This document shows positions 8,584-18,371 of a stretch of DNA of 64,000 bases, one piece after another (within the stretch, counting starts at the first letter, position 1; every line of letters begins with the position of its first letter). Position numbers and translations under genes: made by a program. The notes under the pieces were generated by a model. It was not told the origin of the DNA and did not search any database. It saw nothing but the letters and a program-made list of their open reading frames with translations. The DNA is from Alcaligenaceae bacterium (GTDB taxonomy: Bacteria > Pseudomonadota > Gammaproteobacteria > Burkholderiales > Burkholderiaceae_B). The stretch spans positions 59,423 to 123,422 of the forward strand of contig JACCEP010000012.1 of assembly GCA_013416395.1 (NCBI GenBank), written 5' to 3'.

Positions 8584-9435
8584 ATGCAGATTATCAGCCA
8601 CGCGGTGCAACCCGGCCTCAAACCCATGCCTAATGTGCGCAACATTATTGCCATTGCCTCGGGCAAGGGTGGTGTGGGCAAAAGCACAACCGCCGTCAAC
8701 ATCGCTCTGGCGCTGGCGCGCTCGGGTGCGCGCGTCGGGCTGTTGGATGCTGATATATACGGCCCCAGCGTGCCCATGATGTTGGGCCTGTCCGGCAAAC
8801 CCAAGAGTGTGGATGGCAAATTCATGGAACCCCTTGTTGGCCATGGCTTGCAGGCAAATTCCATTGGTTTTCTGATCGACCAGGATGCCCCTGCCATCTG
8901 GCGCGGCCCTATGGTCACGCAAGCGCTGACGCAGTTGCTCACGCAGACGAACTGGCATGATCTTGATTATCTGATTATTGACATGCCCCCAGGAACAGGT
9001 GATATTGCACTGACTATGGCGCAAAAAGTGCCATTAACCGGCGCTGTCATTGTGACGACACCGCAAGATCTGGCCCTGGCCGATGCCCGCAAAGGGTTGC
9101 GCATGTTCCAAAAGGTTAACGTGCCGGTTCTGGGCGTGGTCGAAAACATGTCTACGCATATATGTACGCAATGCGGGCATGTCGAGGCCATATTTGGCGA
9201 GCACGGTGGGCGTAACATGGCAGCCGAATTTAACCTACCCTGGTTGGGAGCATTGCCGCTGCAAATGCGCATTCGCGAGCAGACCGACTCAGGCACACCC
9301 AGTGTCGTGGCTGAACCTGAAGGTGAAGCCGCCCGTGCCTATGTTGAAATAGCACAAAAGCTGGCTGCCAATGTAGCGGCATTGCCGCCCGATACGGCCT
9401 CCAGTGGGCCCACCGTCATATCACGGAAGACCTGA
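8584..9435 (+). CDS. apbC: Iron-sulfur cluster carrier ApbC/Mrp, short form
   Basis: P-loop ATPase that binds a 4Fe-4S cluster and passes it to apo-enzymes. The deviant Walker A motif GKGGVGKST spans about residues 27-35, DADIYGPSVPMM follows, and the cluster-binding CxxC is Cys194/Cys197 in CTQCG. At 283 residues it lacks the N-terminal MIP18-like (DUF59) domain that makes many Mrp proteins about 360 residues long. The ATG has a GGAG site about six bases upstream. tamA starts four bases after its stop. The start codon is well placed because only about 20 residues precede the conserved fold. Confidence 0.93.
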   Translation: MQIISHAVQPGLKPMPNVRNIIAIASGKGGVGKSTTAVNIALALARSGARVGLLDADIYGPSVPMMLGLSGKPKSVDGKFMEPLVGHGLQANSIGFLIDQDAPAIWRGPMVTQALTQLLTQTNWHDLDYLIIDMPPGTGDIALTMAQKVPLTGAVIVTTPQDLALADARKGLRMFQKVNVPVLGVVENMSTHICTQCGHVEAIFGEHGGRNMAAEFNLPWLGALPLQMRIREQTDSGTPSVVAEPEGEAARAYVEIAQKLAANVAALPPDTASSGPTVISRKT

Positions 9436-9439
9436 TTGC

Positions 9440-11215
9440 ATGCAGAAAGAGGTAGCCGCTAGTTTGCTGGTGTTCGCGGGCGTACTGCAAGTCGCCCGCG
9501 CTGACGTTCCTGAGGTAATCATCGACCCTGGTGGTGTACCTCCGAAGGCACTGCAATCTATACAGAATGCGGTGGATGCCATCACGCGCCTGGCGGCTGA
9601 TCAGGATGGCGGTGAGGTAACGCGATTGCGCAGGCGCGCCTATCAGGCCACCCTCTCGGCCCTGGAAACCCAGGGCTATTTTTCGCCTGTTGTTACCTTA
9701 GAGGTGGGCGAGGACGTGGGCGGTGAAACCTGGGACATCACCATCGAGCCCGGGGAACTCACCAAAGTTGAAGACGTGCAACTGGTGTTCAAGGGGCAGA
9801 TCAATCAGCCTCAATTTGAATCCCGGGTCAAAACCCTGAAAAACGATTGGCCGCTAGATAAAGAAATGCCTTTTATCAACCAAGAATGGCGCAATGCCAA
9901 GGTTGAGTTGCTCGATGGCGTCAGTCGCAAAGACTTTTACTTCGCGCGTATTGCCAATAGCCAGGCGACGGTTGACGCCGAGGTGGCGAAGGCCGACCTG
10001 TTTGTTGAAGTAGACAGCGGCCCCCGCGTCACCTTGGGCCCCGTCAAGGTTAATGGGTTGAAACGGGTTCCGCAAAAGCTTATAGACCGCTATTTGCAGT
10101 ACCACGTGGGAGATCCGTACAACCAAGATAAGCTCGATGATTGGCAGCAGGCCTTGCAGTCAACGGCTTTTTTTCGCGGCGCGTTTGTTACGCTTGATGC
10201 CAGCGATGAAGCGCAGAAAGTAGGGGCAGATGGCGAGGTGCAGTTGCCCGTTCAGGTGCAGGTATCCGAGGCACCCGCCCGGCGCGTCACGGCTTCCCTT
10301 GGGGTCGACAGTGATCACGGCATACGTGCAGAAGGTTTGTATCGGCAAAACGTCGTGTTCGGGCAGCCGGTCTGGATCGAAACCGGCGCCGGGGTCGACA
10401 AAGACCGTCAGCGTGCTTTCTTTGATGTACACCTGCCGCCCACACGAAAAGGTTATGTAGACAGCGTGGGCGTGTTGTTTGAGCACTCTGACATTGAGGG
10501 CCTGGATAATCGGCGTGTCGGCATGGGCTGGAACCGTACGCACGCCTGGAAGGCGAAGGACGGCAGTCGCGTTGATTATGAAACAGAATATGGCGTGGTG
10601 GCCGCGCACGACCGCACCCGGATCAGCGGCGCTGACGGTTACGACGTACCCACCATGGTCGGAACCGCGCGCTGGATGCGACGCGATGTTGATGCCAAGT
10701 ACGATCCGCGTGAGGGTAATTTGATCGAAGTGGGCTTGGGCGCGGGTGTCACCCTCGACAAAGGAGAAACCTTTTATCGTGCGGGTGTTCGCGGCCAGAA
10801 GTGGTGGCCCGTGGGGCCGCGCGATGTGCTGACTGTAAGGGGTGAAGTGGGTCATGTCTGGAGCCAAACCGATCGTCTGCCGCAAGATTTTGGCTATCGT
10901 ACTGGCGGCGCGCGCAGCATACGTGGTTATCGTTACAAGAGCATAGGACTGGATCGTGGTGATGCGGTGATAGGGGCAAATGCGCTGGCGGTTGCTAGTG
11001 TTGAGTACACCCACTATTACACCGAGCAGCTCGGTATGAATGTATTTCTTGACGTGGGTGATGCGGCGCAAAGCTTCCGCAGCATGCATTGGGCATTTGG
11101 GTATGGCGTGGGTTTGGCGGTGCGTACGCCGGCCGGTCCGTTTTTTGTTGACCTTGCGTATGGGCAGCGTGATAAAAAGCTGCGAGTGCATTTTTCCCTG
11201 GGTATTGCGTTTTGA
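9440..11215 (+). CDS. tamA: TamA, outer-membrane component of the translocation and assembly module
   Basis: A 591-residue Omp85-family protein which, with TamB, inserts certain outer-membrane proteins and autotransporters (and is implicated in lipid transport). A signal peptide (MQKEVAASLLVFAGVLQVARA) is followed by three POTRA-like domains to about residue 260 and a C-terminal beta-barrel ending in a hydrophobic aromatic strand (VHFSLGIAF). The barrel contains GGARSIRGYRYKSIGL, matching the conserved VRGF/Y-type substrate loop. The chosen ATG (9440) directly begins the signal peptide and has GGAAG about ten bases upstream; an in-frame start at 9404 would overlap apbC. The stop overlaps the tamB start. 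Confidence 0.93.
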   Translation: MQKEVAASLLVFAGVLQVARADVPEVIIDPGGVPPKALQSIQNAVDAITRLAADQDGGEVTRLRRRAYQATLSALETQGYFSPVVTLEVGEDVGGETWDITIEPGELTKVEDVQLVFKGQINQPQFESRVKTLKNDWPLDKEMPFINQEWRNAKVELLDGVSRKDFYFARIANSQATVDAEVAKADLFVEVDSGPRVTLGPVKVNGLKRVPQKLIDRYLQYHVGDPYNQDKLDDWQQALQSTAFFRGAFVTLDASDEAQKVGADGEVQLPVQVQVSEAPARRVTASLGVDSDHGIRAEGLYRQNVVFGQPVWIETGAGVDKDRQRAFFDVHLPPTRKGYVDSVGVLFEHSDIEGLDNRRVGMGWNRTHAWKAKDGSRVDYETEYGVVAAHDRTRISGADGYDVPTMVGTARWMRRDVDAKYDPREGNLIEVGLGAGVTLDKGETFYRAGVRGQKWWPVGPRDVLTVRGEVGHVWSQTDRLPQDFGYRTGGARSIRGYRYKSIGLDRGDAVIGANALAVASVEYTHYYTEQLGMNVFLDVGDAAQSFRSMHWAFGYGVGLAVRTPAGPFFVDLAYGQRDKKLRVHFSLGIAF

Positions 11216-14200
11216 ATGTAGTGTCACGTTGGCTGCGCACAGTCGTTATCTGGCTTGGGCCCCTCATCGTGTTGTTTACCATGGTGCTGTGCGGTTTCCT
11301 TTATTGGGTTATTGCCTCGCCTTCCGGTACGCGCTGGGCACTCGTCACAGCAGCACAGCAGTTCGACGGGCAAGTCAGCCAGGTCTCCGGCACGTTGTGG
11401 GATGGGGTGAGCGTGGGCAGTTTTTCTGCAGCGTTGCCTGATGTGGCGGTGAAACTAGAAGGGTTTCATCTGCAGGTCGACTGGCATGATTTGCTTAATC
11501 GCCGTCTGCATGTGCTTGAGCTTTCGGCGGGCGTGGTTGATGTCGATCTAACCGGCCAGGCTGAACCAGACCAGCCCAAGCAACCCTTTAGCATGCCCGA
11601 GCTTCCTGTGAAAATAATCGCGGACAATGTCGCGGTTGGGCAGGTGCGCGTTAGCCAGAACGGAGAGCCTCTGCTACCCGTCGAGCTATCAAAGATTGCG
11701 ACGGCACTTTACTTGGACCAAGAAGGCGCTCAGCTTTCGCTTCGCAGCCTTGACGTTACCCATGATCAATTGGCGGCATCCTTTGAGGGTGAGGCCCGCG
11801 TTTTAAGCCTGAATACGCCATGGCCCATGCAGGTAGATCTCGATGTGCAGGCCACCGGTCGTACGCAAGATTCTCCCCTATGTGCCCGAAACTATCTTGC
11901 CACGCTGCCTGTAGAGCAGACCAAAAGTGCAGCATTCAAGCCTGATGGCAAGCAGGCAAATAATGAAAAGCTGGCATCCAACGGGAAACAGGCCAATAAC
12001 GGAAAACAGGCGAACGACAGCAAACGGGTCACTGAAGAACAGCGAGCAGTAAGTAACAAGACGGCGCAACCTGCCAGATCCGCTGCAGGCAGCAAAGCTT
12101 CAATAAACGAGAAGCCAGCCGCAGGCAGCAAGAATTCTCCTGGCGAGAAGCCAGTCGCAGGCAGCAAGAAATCCACCGGCGAGAAGCCAGCTGTAGAAAG
12201 CAAACCGTCGGCAGGCACCAAACCATTGGCGGGTAGTGGGCAGAGTAATGGTTCGGTCGAGGATAAGCGTATTGCCGATCCCGCTGCACCGGAGGTGGAC
12301 GGGAAAACAAAGGCCGCTGCAGGGGAGGCGACGCAAAGCTTTACACCTTGCGTTCTTGACCTGCACACAGAAATAAAGGGCGATCTGAACGCACTTGATA
12401 TCACGCTGCGTGGCAGTGGCCAGGGCATGCACGTCAATGCTGACGCTCATGTAACGCCTCAGGCCGCGTTTCCGCTGAAACACGCGGTGGCAGACCTTGA
12501 ACTGGCCGACGGCTCGACGCTGCGCGGTAAGGTCGACTGGGAGGCAGGCGTGCAGGGCGATGCCACGTTAGACCGCCTGTTTGGCTCTCTGAATACACTC
12601 AATCTCAACGTAGGCCAGTTGGTTGGCCCCGTCATCCCCGACGCCCTGCTTACGGTCGATGCTGATTTTGATCTTCTGCTTCAGAACCGCAGTGCGGTGC
12701 AGTCTGCCAAAGTGGCGATGAACATTGCACAAGGCTCACGCTGGAACAAACAGGCCTTAAGTGGCCACCTTAATACCCAGGTAATCAGCAATAAAAAGGC
12801 GTCGCCCACCCCGACAGCTGCACCATCCAATACTGCCACGCCTGCGCCGGCCGACACTCCTGTGCAGGCAGCTGCAAAGACGCCGGTTACCGCAACTATG
12901 CCTGGAAAAACCCCCGCGTCTGGCAAGAAGGCATCTCAAGGCCTTGATCTGACAGCAATGCTTGACGGGCTGCAACTGGCCGACCTCGACATGGATCTGA
13001 CACTGGGCAAAAACCATGTGAAAGCCAAAGGCGCCCTCGGCGTTGCCGACAACAGTCTTAATCTGAATGTGCTGGCTCCCCAGCTTGACGCCTTCTGGCC
13101 CGATATACCGGGCGGCGTTACGGCAAAAGGCCTGGTGGCAGGTACGCTTGCCGACCATAAGGCTGATTTAAAGGTCGTCTATACGCCCAAAGACAGCAAG
13201 GCCAATGATCCCGGCACGGCACCCGCCGATGTGCACGTTGTGCTGGATGGTCATTGGGGCAAGCGGCCTGGCTCGGATCGCGCCCCTGCCGCTGCATCAG
13301 GGGGCGGCGGCACTTCGCCTGCTCCACGTGCCAAGGCTAATACGGCAGAAAACGTTGTGACCGCGTCAAAGAGCGCCAGTGAGGCACAATTGCCGTCGAA
13401 AACGGCGCCGTCAGCTCTGGAGGGTTGGCGTGGCACCCTCAGCAAGCTCGACATCAAGCATGCCAAGTTTGCGGCTGATCTGAAGGCGCCTGTTGCCGTC
13501 AGCTTTTATCCCGGTACACAACCGCCAGCATGGGAATGGGAAGTGGGCGCTACAACGCTGGAGCTGTTCATGGGCTCCCGCAAGCTGGTTACCGTGGATC
13601 ATGCGGGCTCGCGCGGGGGCGCCGGGCGCTGGGAAACCCGTGGCGATGTTAACCATCTGGTTGTGTCGCGTAAGCTTGTGGAAGACGTGCAGCAGGCCTT
13701 GGGTACCTTGGTGGAAACTGCTGAAACCAAAGGCGGCATCAAAATACGCGGCGCAGCCAAGGCCAGCACGACGGAAATCGATCTGGCACTGGATTGGGAT
13801 CTGAAATTTGCCGGTGCGCTTGAAGGCAGTGCTCACGTCAAGCGTGTTTCGGGCGACGTTATTGTGCCCGCCGAGCCACCTTTCCCGCTAGGCCTTGAAA
13901 CACTTACACTAGGCATTCAAGCCAGCCGTACCAACAACTCAACCAGTCAGATTCTTCTTGACCTTGACGTTGGCACCAAAAAAATGGGCAGCATTTCTGC
14001 CAAGGCCAAGACCTTGCTGCATGCTGATGGCATGCGGCTTTATCTGGAACCCAAAGATCCCAAGGCGGTACAGCTCAAGGCCAACGTGAACGATCTGGGC
14101 TGGCTCAGCCTGTTCACCGGTGATGCCATGGAGTTTGGCGGCACCCTTACTGCCGATGTGCAGATGGATAGCAAGCCCGACGGAAAATGGGCGAGTAACG

Positions 14201-15435
14201 GCACCATTCGGGGTGACAAGTTGCGCGTTGTGCGAATCGATGACGGCATTCGGCTGCTCGATGGCACGTTGCTGGCCAGGGTCACTGATGACAAACTGGT
14301 GCTTGAGTCGCTGAAATTTCCTGCACGCCTGCGTACAACGCCCAAAGAATGGCGTACGGCCAAATGGGTCAGTAGCAATCCCGATGCCAAAGACGGTAGC
14401 CTGACAATTACAGGCGACTGGAATCTGTTCGAGTCTACCGGCGATATTGATGTGGCATTTCATCGCTACCCACTGCTGCAGCGCTCAGACCGCTACGCCA
14501 TGATTACCGGTGATCTCAAAGTCGCCCTCGCCATTCCCAAAATTGACGTCACGGGCTCGCTAGTGGCTGATGCCGGCTGGGTAGACCTGGATATGCTCAG
14601 TTCAATCCCTACGTTGGATTCTGACGTCGTGGTGATTCGGGCGGGTGATGACAGAAATAAAAAAGAGTCGGCCTCGCCCGTTCAGGTTTCTTTGGATATT
14701 GATGTCGACCTGGGGCCGCGTTTTTACATTACGGGCTATGGCGTCAACTCGGGTTTGATCGGCAAGCTGCACATCACCATGATAGGTGACAAGCTCACGG
14801 CAATAGGTGCGTTGCATACGCGTGGTGGGGCAGTCGAGGCCTATGGCCAACGCTTGCAGCTGCGGCGCGGAACCATTACCTTTCAGGGCGACATTACCAG
14901 CCCCGTGCTCGATATCGAGGCGCTGCGTACAGGGTTGGCCGTTGAAGCCGGAGTGCGGGTCGCAGGCACTGCGCGTCGGCCACGCATTGATCTGGTGTCT
15001 TACCCGGCGGTCAGCGAGATCGAAAAGCTGTCCTGGCTGCTGATGGGGCATGGCCCCGATGACTCGGGGGGCGACGCCGCGCTGTTATTCTCGGTGGGCA
15101 GCTCCTTCCTCAGTGACGGTGAGCCGTTTTATCGTCGCTTTGGTATTGATGAGGTCACGATGCGCTCGGGCGAGCTTGGCGGCGCCGGCAGTATTTTGCC
15201 CGCCGACAGCGTGGTCAAAGGTATGGACTCAGGTAACAGTAATATTGAACAGCGTTTTGTTGTGGCCAGCAAGGCGTTATCGGCCGGTTTTACCGTCAGC
15301 GTGCGCCAGGCATTGTCCGACACGGGTACGGTAGGTCATATCAGTTATCGTCTGGCGCGCGGCCTTACGGCCGAGCTCAGCGTGGGTACAGTTAATGGTC
15401 TCGCTTTGGTGTATCGCTGGTTCTCGCGCGATTAG
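11212..15435 (+). CDS. tamB: TamB, inner-membrane-anchored partner of TamA
   Basis: A 1407-residue protein with one N-terminal membrane helix (about 10-35), a long beta-taco periplasmic body and the C-terminal TamB (DUF490) domain from about residue 1050, which docks on TamA. The end reads GLTAELSVGTVNGLALVYRW. Translation starts at TTG 11212 overlapping the tamA stop, or at GTG 11221, so coupling is likely. Three low-complexity insertions interrupt the body: Lys/Ser/Asn/Gly-rich at about 241-371, with repeated GEKP and AGSK units; Ala/Thr/Pro-rich at about 525-579; and Ala/Ser/Lys-rich at about 681-740. They look unstructured and are probably lineage-specific. Confidence 0.92.
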   Translation: MNVVSRWLRTVVIWLGPLIVLFTMVLCGFLYWVIASPSGTRWALVTAAQQFDGQVSQVSGTLWDGVSVGSFSAALPDVAVKLEGFHLQVDWHDLLNRRLHVLELSAGVVDVDLTGQAEPDQPKQPFSMPELPVKIIADNVAVGQVRVSQNGEPLLPVELSKIATALYLDQEGAQLSLRSLDVTHDQLAASFEGEARVLSLNTPWPMQVDLDVQATGRTQDSPLCARNYLATLPVEQTKSAAFKPDGKQANNEKLASNGKQANNGKQANDSKRVTEEQRAVSNKTAQPARSAAGSKASINEKPAAGSKNSPGEKPVAGSKKSTGEKPAVESKPSAGTKPLAGSGQSNGSVEDKRIADPAAPEVDGKTKAAAGEATQSFTPCVLDLHTEIKGDLNALDITLRGSGQGMHVNADAHVTPQAAFPLKHAVADLELADGSTLRGKVDWEAGVQGDATLDRLFGSLNTLNLNVGQLVGPVIPDALLTVDADFDLLLQNRSAVQSAKVAMNIAQGSRWNKQALSGHLNTQVISNKKASPTPTAAPSNTATPAPADTPVQAAAKTPVTATMPGKTPASGKKASQGLDLTAMLDGLQLADLDMDLTLGKNHVKAKGALGVADNSLNLNVLAPQLDAFWPDIPGGVTAKGLVAGTLADHKADLKVVYTPKDSKANDPGTAPADVHVVLDGHWGKRPGSDRAPAAASGGGGTSPAPRAKANTAENVVTASKSASEAQLPSKTAPSALEGWRGTLSKLDIKHAKFAADLKAPVAVSFYPGTQPPAWEWEVGATTLELFMGSRKLVTVDHAGSRGGAGRWETRGDVNHLVVSRKLVEDVQQALGTLVETAETKGGIKIRGAAKASTTEIDLALDWDLKFAGALEGSAHVKRVSGDVIVPAEPPFPLGLETLTLGIQASRTNNSTSQILLDLDVGTKKMGSISAKAKTLLHADGMRLYLEPKDPKAVQLKANVNDLGWLSLFTGDAMEFGGTLTADVQMDSKPDGKWASNGTIRGDKLRVVRIDDGIRLLDGTLLARVTDDKLVLESLKFPARLRTTPKEWRTAKWVSSNPDAKDGSLTITGDWNLFESTGDIDVAFHRYPLLQRSDRYAMITGDLKVALAIPKIDVTGSLVADAGWVDLDMLSSIPTLDSDVVVIRAGDDRNKKESASPVQVSLDIDVDLGPRFYITGYGVNSGLIGKLHITMIGDKLTAIGALHTRGGAVEAYGQRLQLRRGTITFQGDITSPVLDIEALRTGLAVEAGVRVAGTARRPRIDLVSYPAVSEIEKLSWLLMGHGPDDSGGDAALLFSVGSSFLSDGEPFYRRFGIDEVTMRSGELGGAGSILPADSVVKGMDSGNSNIEQRFVVASKALSAGFTVSVRQALSDTGTVGHISYRLARGLTAELSVGTVNGLALVYRWFSRD

Positions 15436-15526
15436 CCAAGCAGGTCTGCGCGCTCTGTAGTGAGAGCTACGCGTTGCTGGCCTTATAAGGGGCTAAAATA
15501 CGCGCCAACGTTTAAAAGGTAAGGTT

Positions 15527-16090
15527 ATGAGCATTAAAAATGATCGCTGGATCCGGCAAGCCGCCGCCAACGGTATGATCGAACCCTTCGAACCGGGCCA
15601 GGTGCGCTCTGTCGATGGCAAGCGTATTGTCAGCTACGGAACCAGCAGTTACGGGTATGATGTACGTTGTGCGGATGAATTCAAGATATTTACCAATATC
15701 AATTCAACTATTGTCGACCCCAAGGCTTTTGATGAAAAATCGTTCGTCGATTTCAAAGGCGATGTCTGCATCATTCCGCCCAACTCATTTGCTCTGGCCC
15801 GCACCATAGAATATTTTCGTATTCCGCGCACTGTGCTCACCATATGCCTGGGCAAAAGCACATACGCCCGCTGCGGCATCATCGTCAACGTTACGCCCCT
15901 TGAACCCGAGTGGGAAGGCCATGTAACGCTGGAGTTTTCCAATACCACGCCCTTGCCCGCCAAAATTTATGCGGGTGAAGGCTGCGCACAAATGTTGTTC
16001 CTGGAAAGCGATGAAGAATGCGAAACCTCGTATAAAGATCGTGGCGGTAAATACCAGGGGCAGACTGGGGTTACCCTGCCTCGCACATAG
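15527..16090 (+). CDS. dcd: dCTP deaminase
   Basis: Converts dCTP to dUTP, the main source of dUMP for thymidylate synthesis; thyA and folA of the same route lie at 28.5-30 kb. The 187-residue length is normal. Conserved parts include [12 protein letters not shown] near the N-terminus, the catalytic region with Glu in [15 protein letters not shown] [16 protein letters not shown], and the nucleotide-closing tail [16 protein letters not shown]. The ATG follows AAGG at a good distance. A TAAAAT-like -10 element sits around 15493. The decarboxylase gene starts 14 bases downstream, suggesting an operon. Confidence 0.96.
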   Translation: MSIKNDRWIRQAAANGMIEPFEPGQVRSVDGKRIVSYGTSSYGYDVRCADEFKIFTNINSTIVDPKAFDEKSFVDFKGDVCIIPPNSFALARTIEYFRIPRTVLTICLGKSTYARCGIIVNVTPLEPEWEGHVTLEFSNTTPLPAKIYAGEGCAQMLFLESDEECETSYKDRGGKYQGQTGVTLPRT

Positions 16091-16104
16091 CTGGAGCAGT
16101 ACTG

Positions 16105-18366
16105 ATGAAATTTCGCTTCCCCATCGTAATTATCGATGAAGATTACCGCTCGGAAAATGCATCCGGGTTTGGCATTCGCGCCCTGGCGTCGGCCATCGAG
16201 GCCGAGGGCGTTGAGGTGCTGGGCGTTACCAGTTATGGTGACCTCAGCTCGTTTGCCCAGCAACAAAGTCGTGCCAGTGCGTTCATTTTGTCGATAGATG
16301 ATGAGGAGTTCGTGGTGGCGTCGCCTGAAGACGTAGCCAACGCCATCAAGAATTTGCGCTCGTTTATTGGCGAACTGCGTTTTCGTAACGCCGATATCCC
16401 CATCTACCTGTATGGCGAAACGCGTACCTCGCAGCACATACCCAATGACATCCTGAAAGAGCTGCACGGCTTTATTCATATGTTCGAAGACACGCCCGAG
16501 TTCGTGGCCCGGCATATCATCCGTGAAGCGCGTTCGTATCTTGATAGCCTGGCGCCGCCGTTTTTCCGTGAACTGGTCAAATATGCCTCTGACGGCTCGT
16601 ACTCGTGGCATTGCCCCGGGCACAGCGGCGGGGTTGCGTTCTTGAAAAGCCCGGTCGGGCAAATGTTTCACCAGTTTTTTGGTGAAAACATGCTGCGTGC
16701 CGACGTCTGTAACGCGGTAGACGAACTGGGCCAGTTGCTTGACCATACCGGCCCCATCGCCGAGTCTGAACTGAACGCCGCGCGTATTTTTCATGCTGAC
16801 CACTGCTTTTTCGTTACCAATGGCACCTCTACGTCGAACAAAATTGTTTGGCATGCCAACGTCGCCAACGACGACGTGGTCGTTGTTGATCGAAACTGTC
16901 ACAAGTCGATTTTGCACGCCATTACCATGACGGGTGCGATCCCGGTGTTTCTGCGTCCTACGCGCAACCACCTGGGCATTATCGGGCCGATTCCGCTCGA
17001 AGAGTTTGAGCCAGAAAATATCCGCAAAAAAATCGAAGCCAACCCGTTTGCCAGTCAGGCGCCCGACAAGAAGCCGCGCATTCTTACGCTTACGCAAAGC
17101 ACCTATGACGGCGTTATTTACAACGTCGAAATGATCAAGGAAAAGCTGGGTTCAGAAATTGACACCCTGCACTTTGACGAAGCCTGGCTGCCGCATGCGT
17201 CGTTTCACGAGTACTACAAAGACATGCACGCCATTGGCGAGAACCGCCCGCGTTCCAAAGACGCCATGGTGTTTGCCACGCACTCCACACACAAGCTGCT
17301 GGCCGGCTTGTCGCAGGCGTCGCAAATTACGGTGCAAGACTCTGAAACACGGCAGCTTGATCGCAACGTGTTTAACGAAGCCTATTTAATGCACATGTCG
17401 ACCTCGCCGCAGTACGCCATTATCGCGTCGTGTGACGTGGCCGCTGCCATGATGGAGCCGCCCGGTGGCACCGCGCTGGTCGAAGAAAGCATTACCGAAG
17501 CCCTGGATTTTCGCCGTGCCATGCGCAAGGTGGAGTCTGAGTTCGGCAAAGACGACTGGTGGTTCAAGGTATGGGGGCCCAACCGTCTGGTGGCTGACGG
17601 CATTGGCGAGCGTGATGACTGGCTGCTCAAGTCGGGCGACAAGTGGCACGGCTTTGGTGACCTGGCCGAAGGCTTCAACATGCTTGATCCCATCAAGGCA
17701 ACGGTGGTAACACCGGGTCTTGATATCTCTGGCACGTTTGCCGACACGGGCATCCCGGCGGCGCTGGTTTCCAAATACCTGACGGAACACGGCGTGGTGG
17801 TTGAGAAAACCGGGCTTTATTCGTTTTTTATTCTGTTTACCATCGGCATTACCAAAGGCCGCTGGAACACGCTGCTGACAGCGCTTCAGCAGTTTAAAGA
17901 CGACTACGACCGCAACAACCCGCTGTGGCGCATACTGCCTGACTTCTGCAAACAGCATCGTCGCTACGAAAAGCTGGGTCTGCGCGATCTGTGCCAGCAG
18001 ATTCACGAGGCATATCGCAAATATGACTTGGCACGCCTTACCACTGAGGTGTACCTCAGCGATATGGTGCCAGCCATGAAGCCATCGGTGGCGTATGCCA
18101 AGATGGCACACCGCGAGTCTGAGCGCGTCAGCATTGATGCGCTTGAAGGGCGTGTTACTGGTGTGCTGCTTACGCCTTACCCGCCGGGCATCCCGCTGCT
18201 GATTCCGGGCGAGCGCTTTAACCAGCGTATCGTCAGCTATTTGCAGTTTGCACGCGAGTTCAACGCTACCTTCCCTGGGTTTGAAACCGATGTGCACGGG
18301 CTGGCGCGCGACGTGCAGCCAGATGGTGAAGAGCGCTACTACGTCGACTGCATCAAAGAAGACTAA
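16105..18366 (+). CDS. PLP-dependent arginine/lysine/ornithine decarboxylase (AdiA-like)
   Basis: Large (753-residue) fold-type I basic amino-acid decarboxylase. It has an N-terminal wing (receiver-like) domain to about residue 130, a core with the PLP lysine K397 in THSTHKLLAGLSQAS, and a C-terminal domain with LLTPYPPGIPLLIPGERF. The THSTHKLL form is closer to E. coli AdiA (arginine) than to lysine decarboxylases, where the equivalent begins with QSTHK, so arginine is the likeliest substrate, giving agmatine and CO2. Roles are polyamine supply or acid resistance. No cognate antiporter gene is nearby, which argues against a dedicated acid-resistance pair. The ATG has a GGAG site. Confidence 0.88.
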   Translation: MKFRFPIVIIDEDYRSENASGFGIRALASAIEAEGVEVLGVTSYGDLSSFAQQQSRASAFILSIDDEEFVVASPEDVANAIKNLRSFIGELRFRNADIPIYLYGETRTSQHIPNDILKELHGFIHMFEDTPEFVARHIIREARSYLDSLAPPFFRELVKYASDGSYSWHCPGHSGGVAFLKSPVGQMFHQFFGENMLRADVCNAVDELGQLLDHTGPIAESELNAARIFHADHCFFVTNGTSTSNKIVWHANVANDDVVVVDRNCHKSILHAITMTGAIPVFLRPTRNHLGIIGPIPLEEFEPENIRKKIEANPFASQAPDKKPRILTLTQSTYDGVIYNVEMIKEKLGSEIDTLHFDEAWLPHASFHEYYKDMHAIGENRPRSKDAMVFATHSTHKLLAGLSQASQITVQDSETRQLDRNVFNEAYLMHMSTSPQYAIIASCDVAAAMMEPPGGTALVEESITEALDFRRAMRKVESEFGKDDWWFKVWGPNRLVADGIGERDDWLLKSGDKWHGFGDLAEGFNMLDPIKATVVTPGLDISGTFADTGIPAALVSKYLTEHGVVVEKTGLYSFFILFTIGITKGRWNTLLTALQQFKDDYDRNNPLWRILPDFCKQHRRYEKLGLRDLCQQIHEAYRKYDLARLTTEVYLSDMVPAMKPSVAYAKMAHRESERVSIDALEGRVTGVLLTPYPPGIPLLIPGERFNQRIVSYLQFAREFNATFPGFETDVHGLARDVQPDGEERYYVDCIKED

Positions 18367-18371
18367 CCGGC

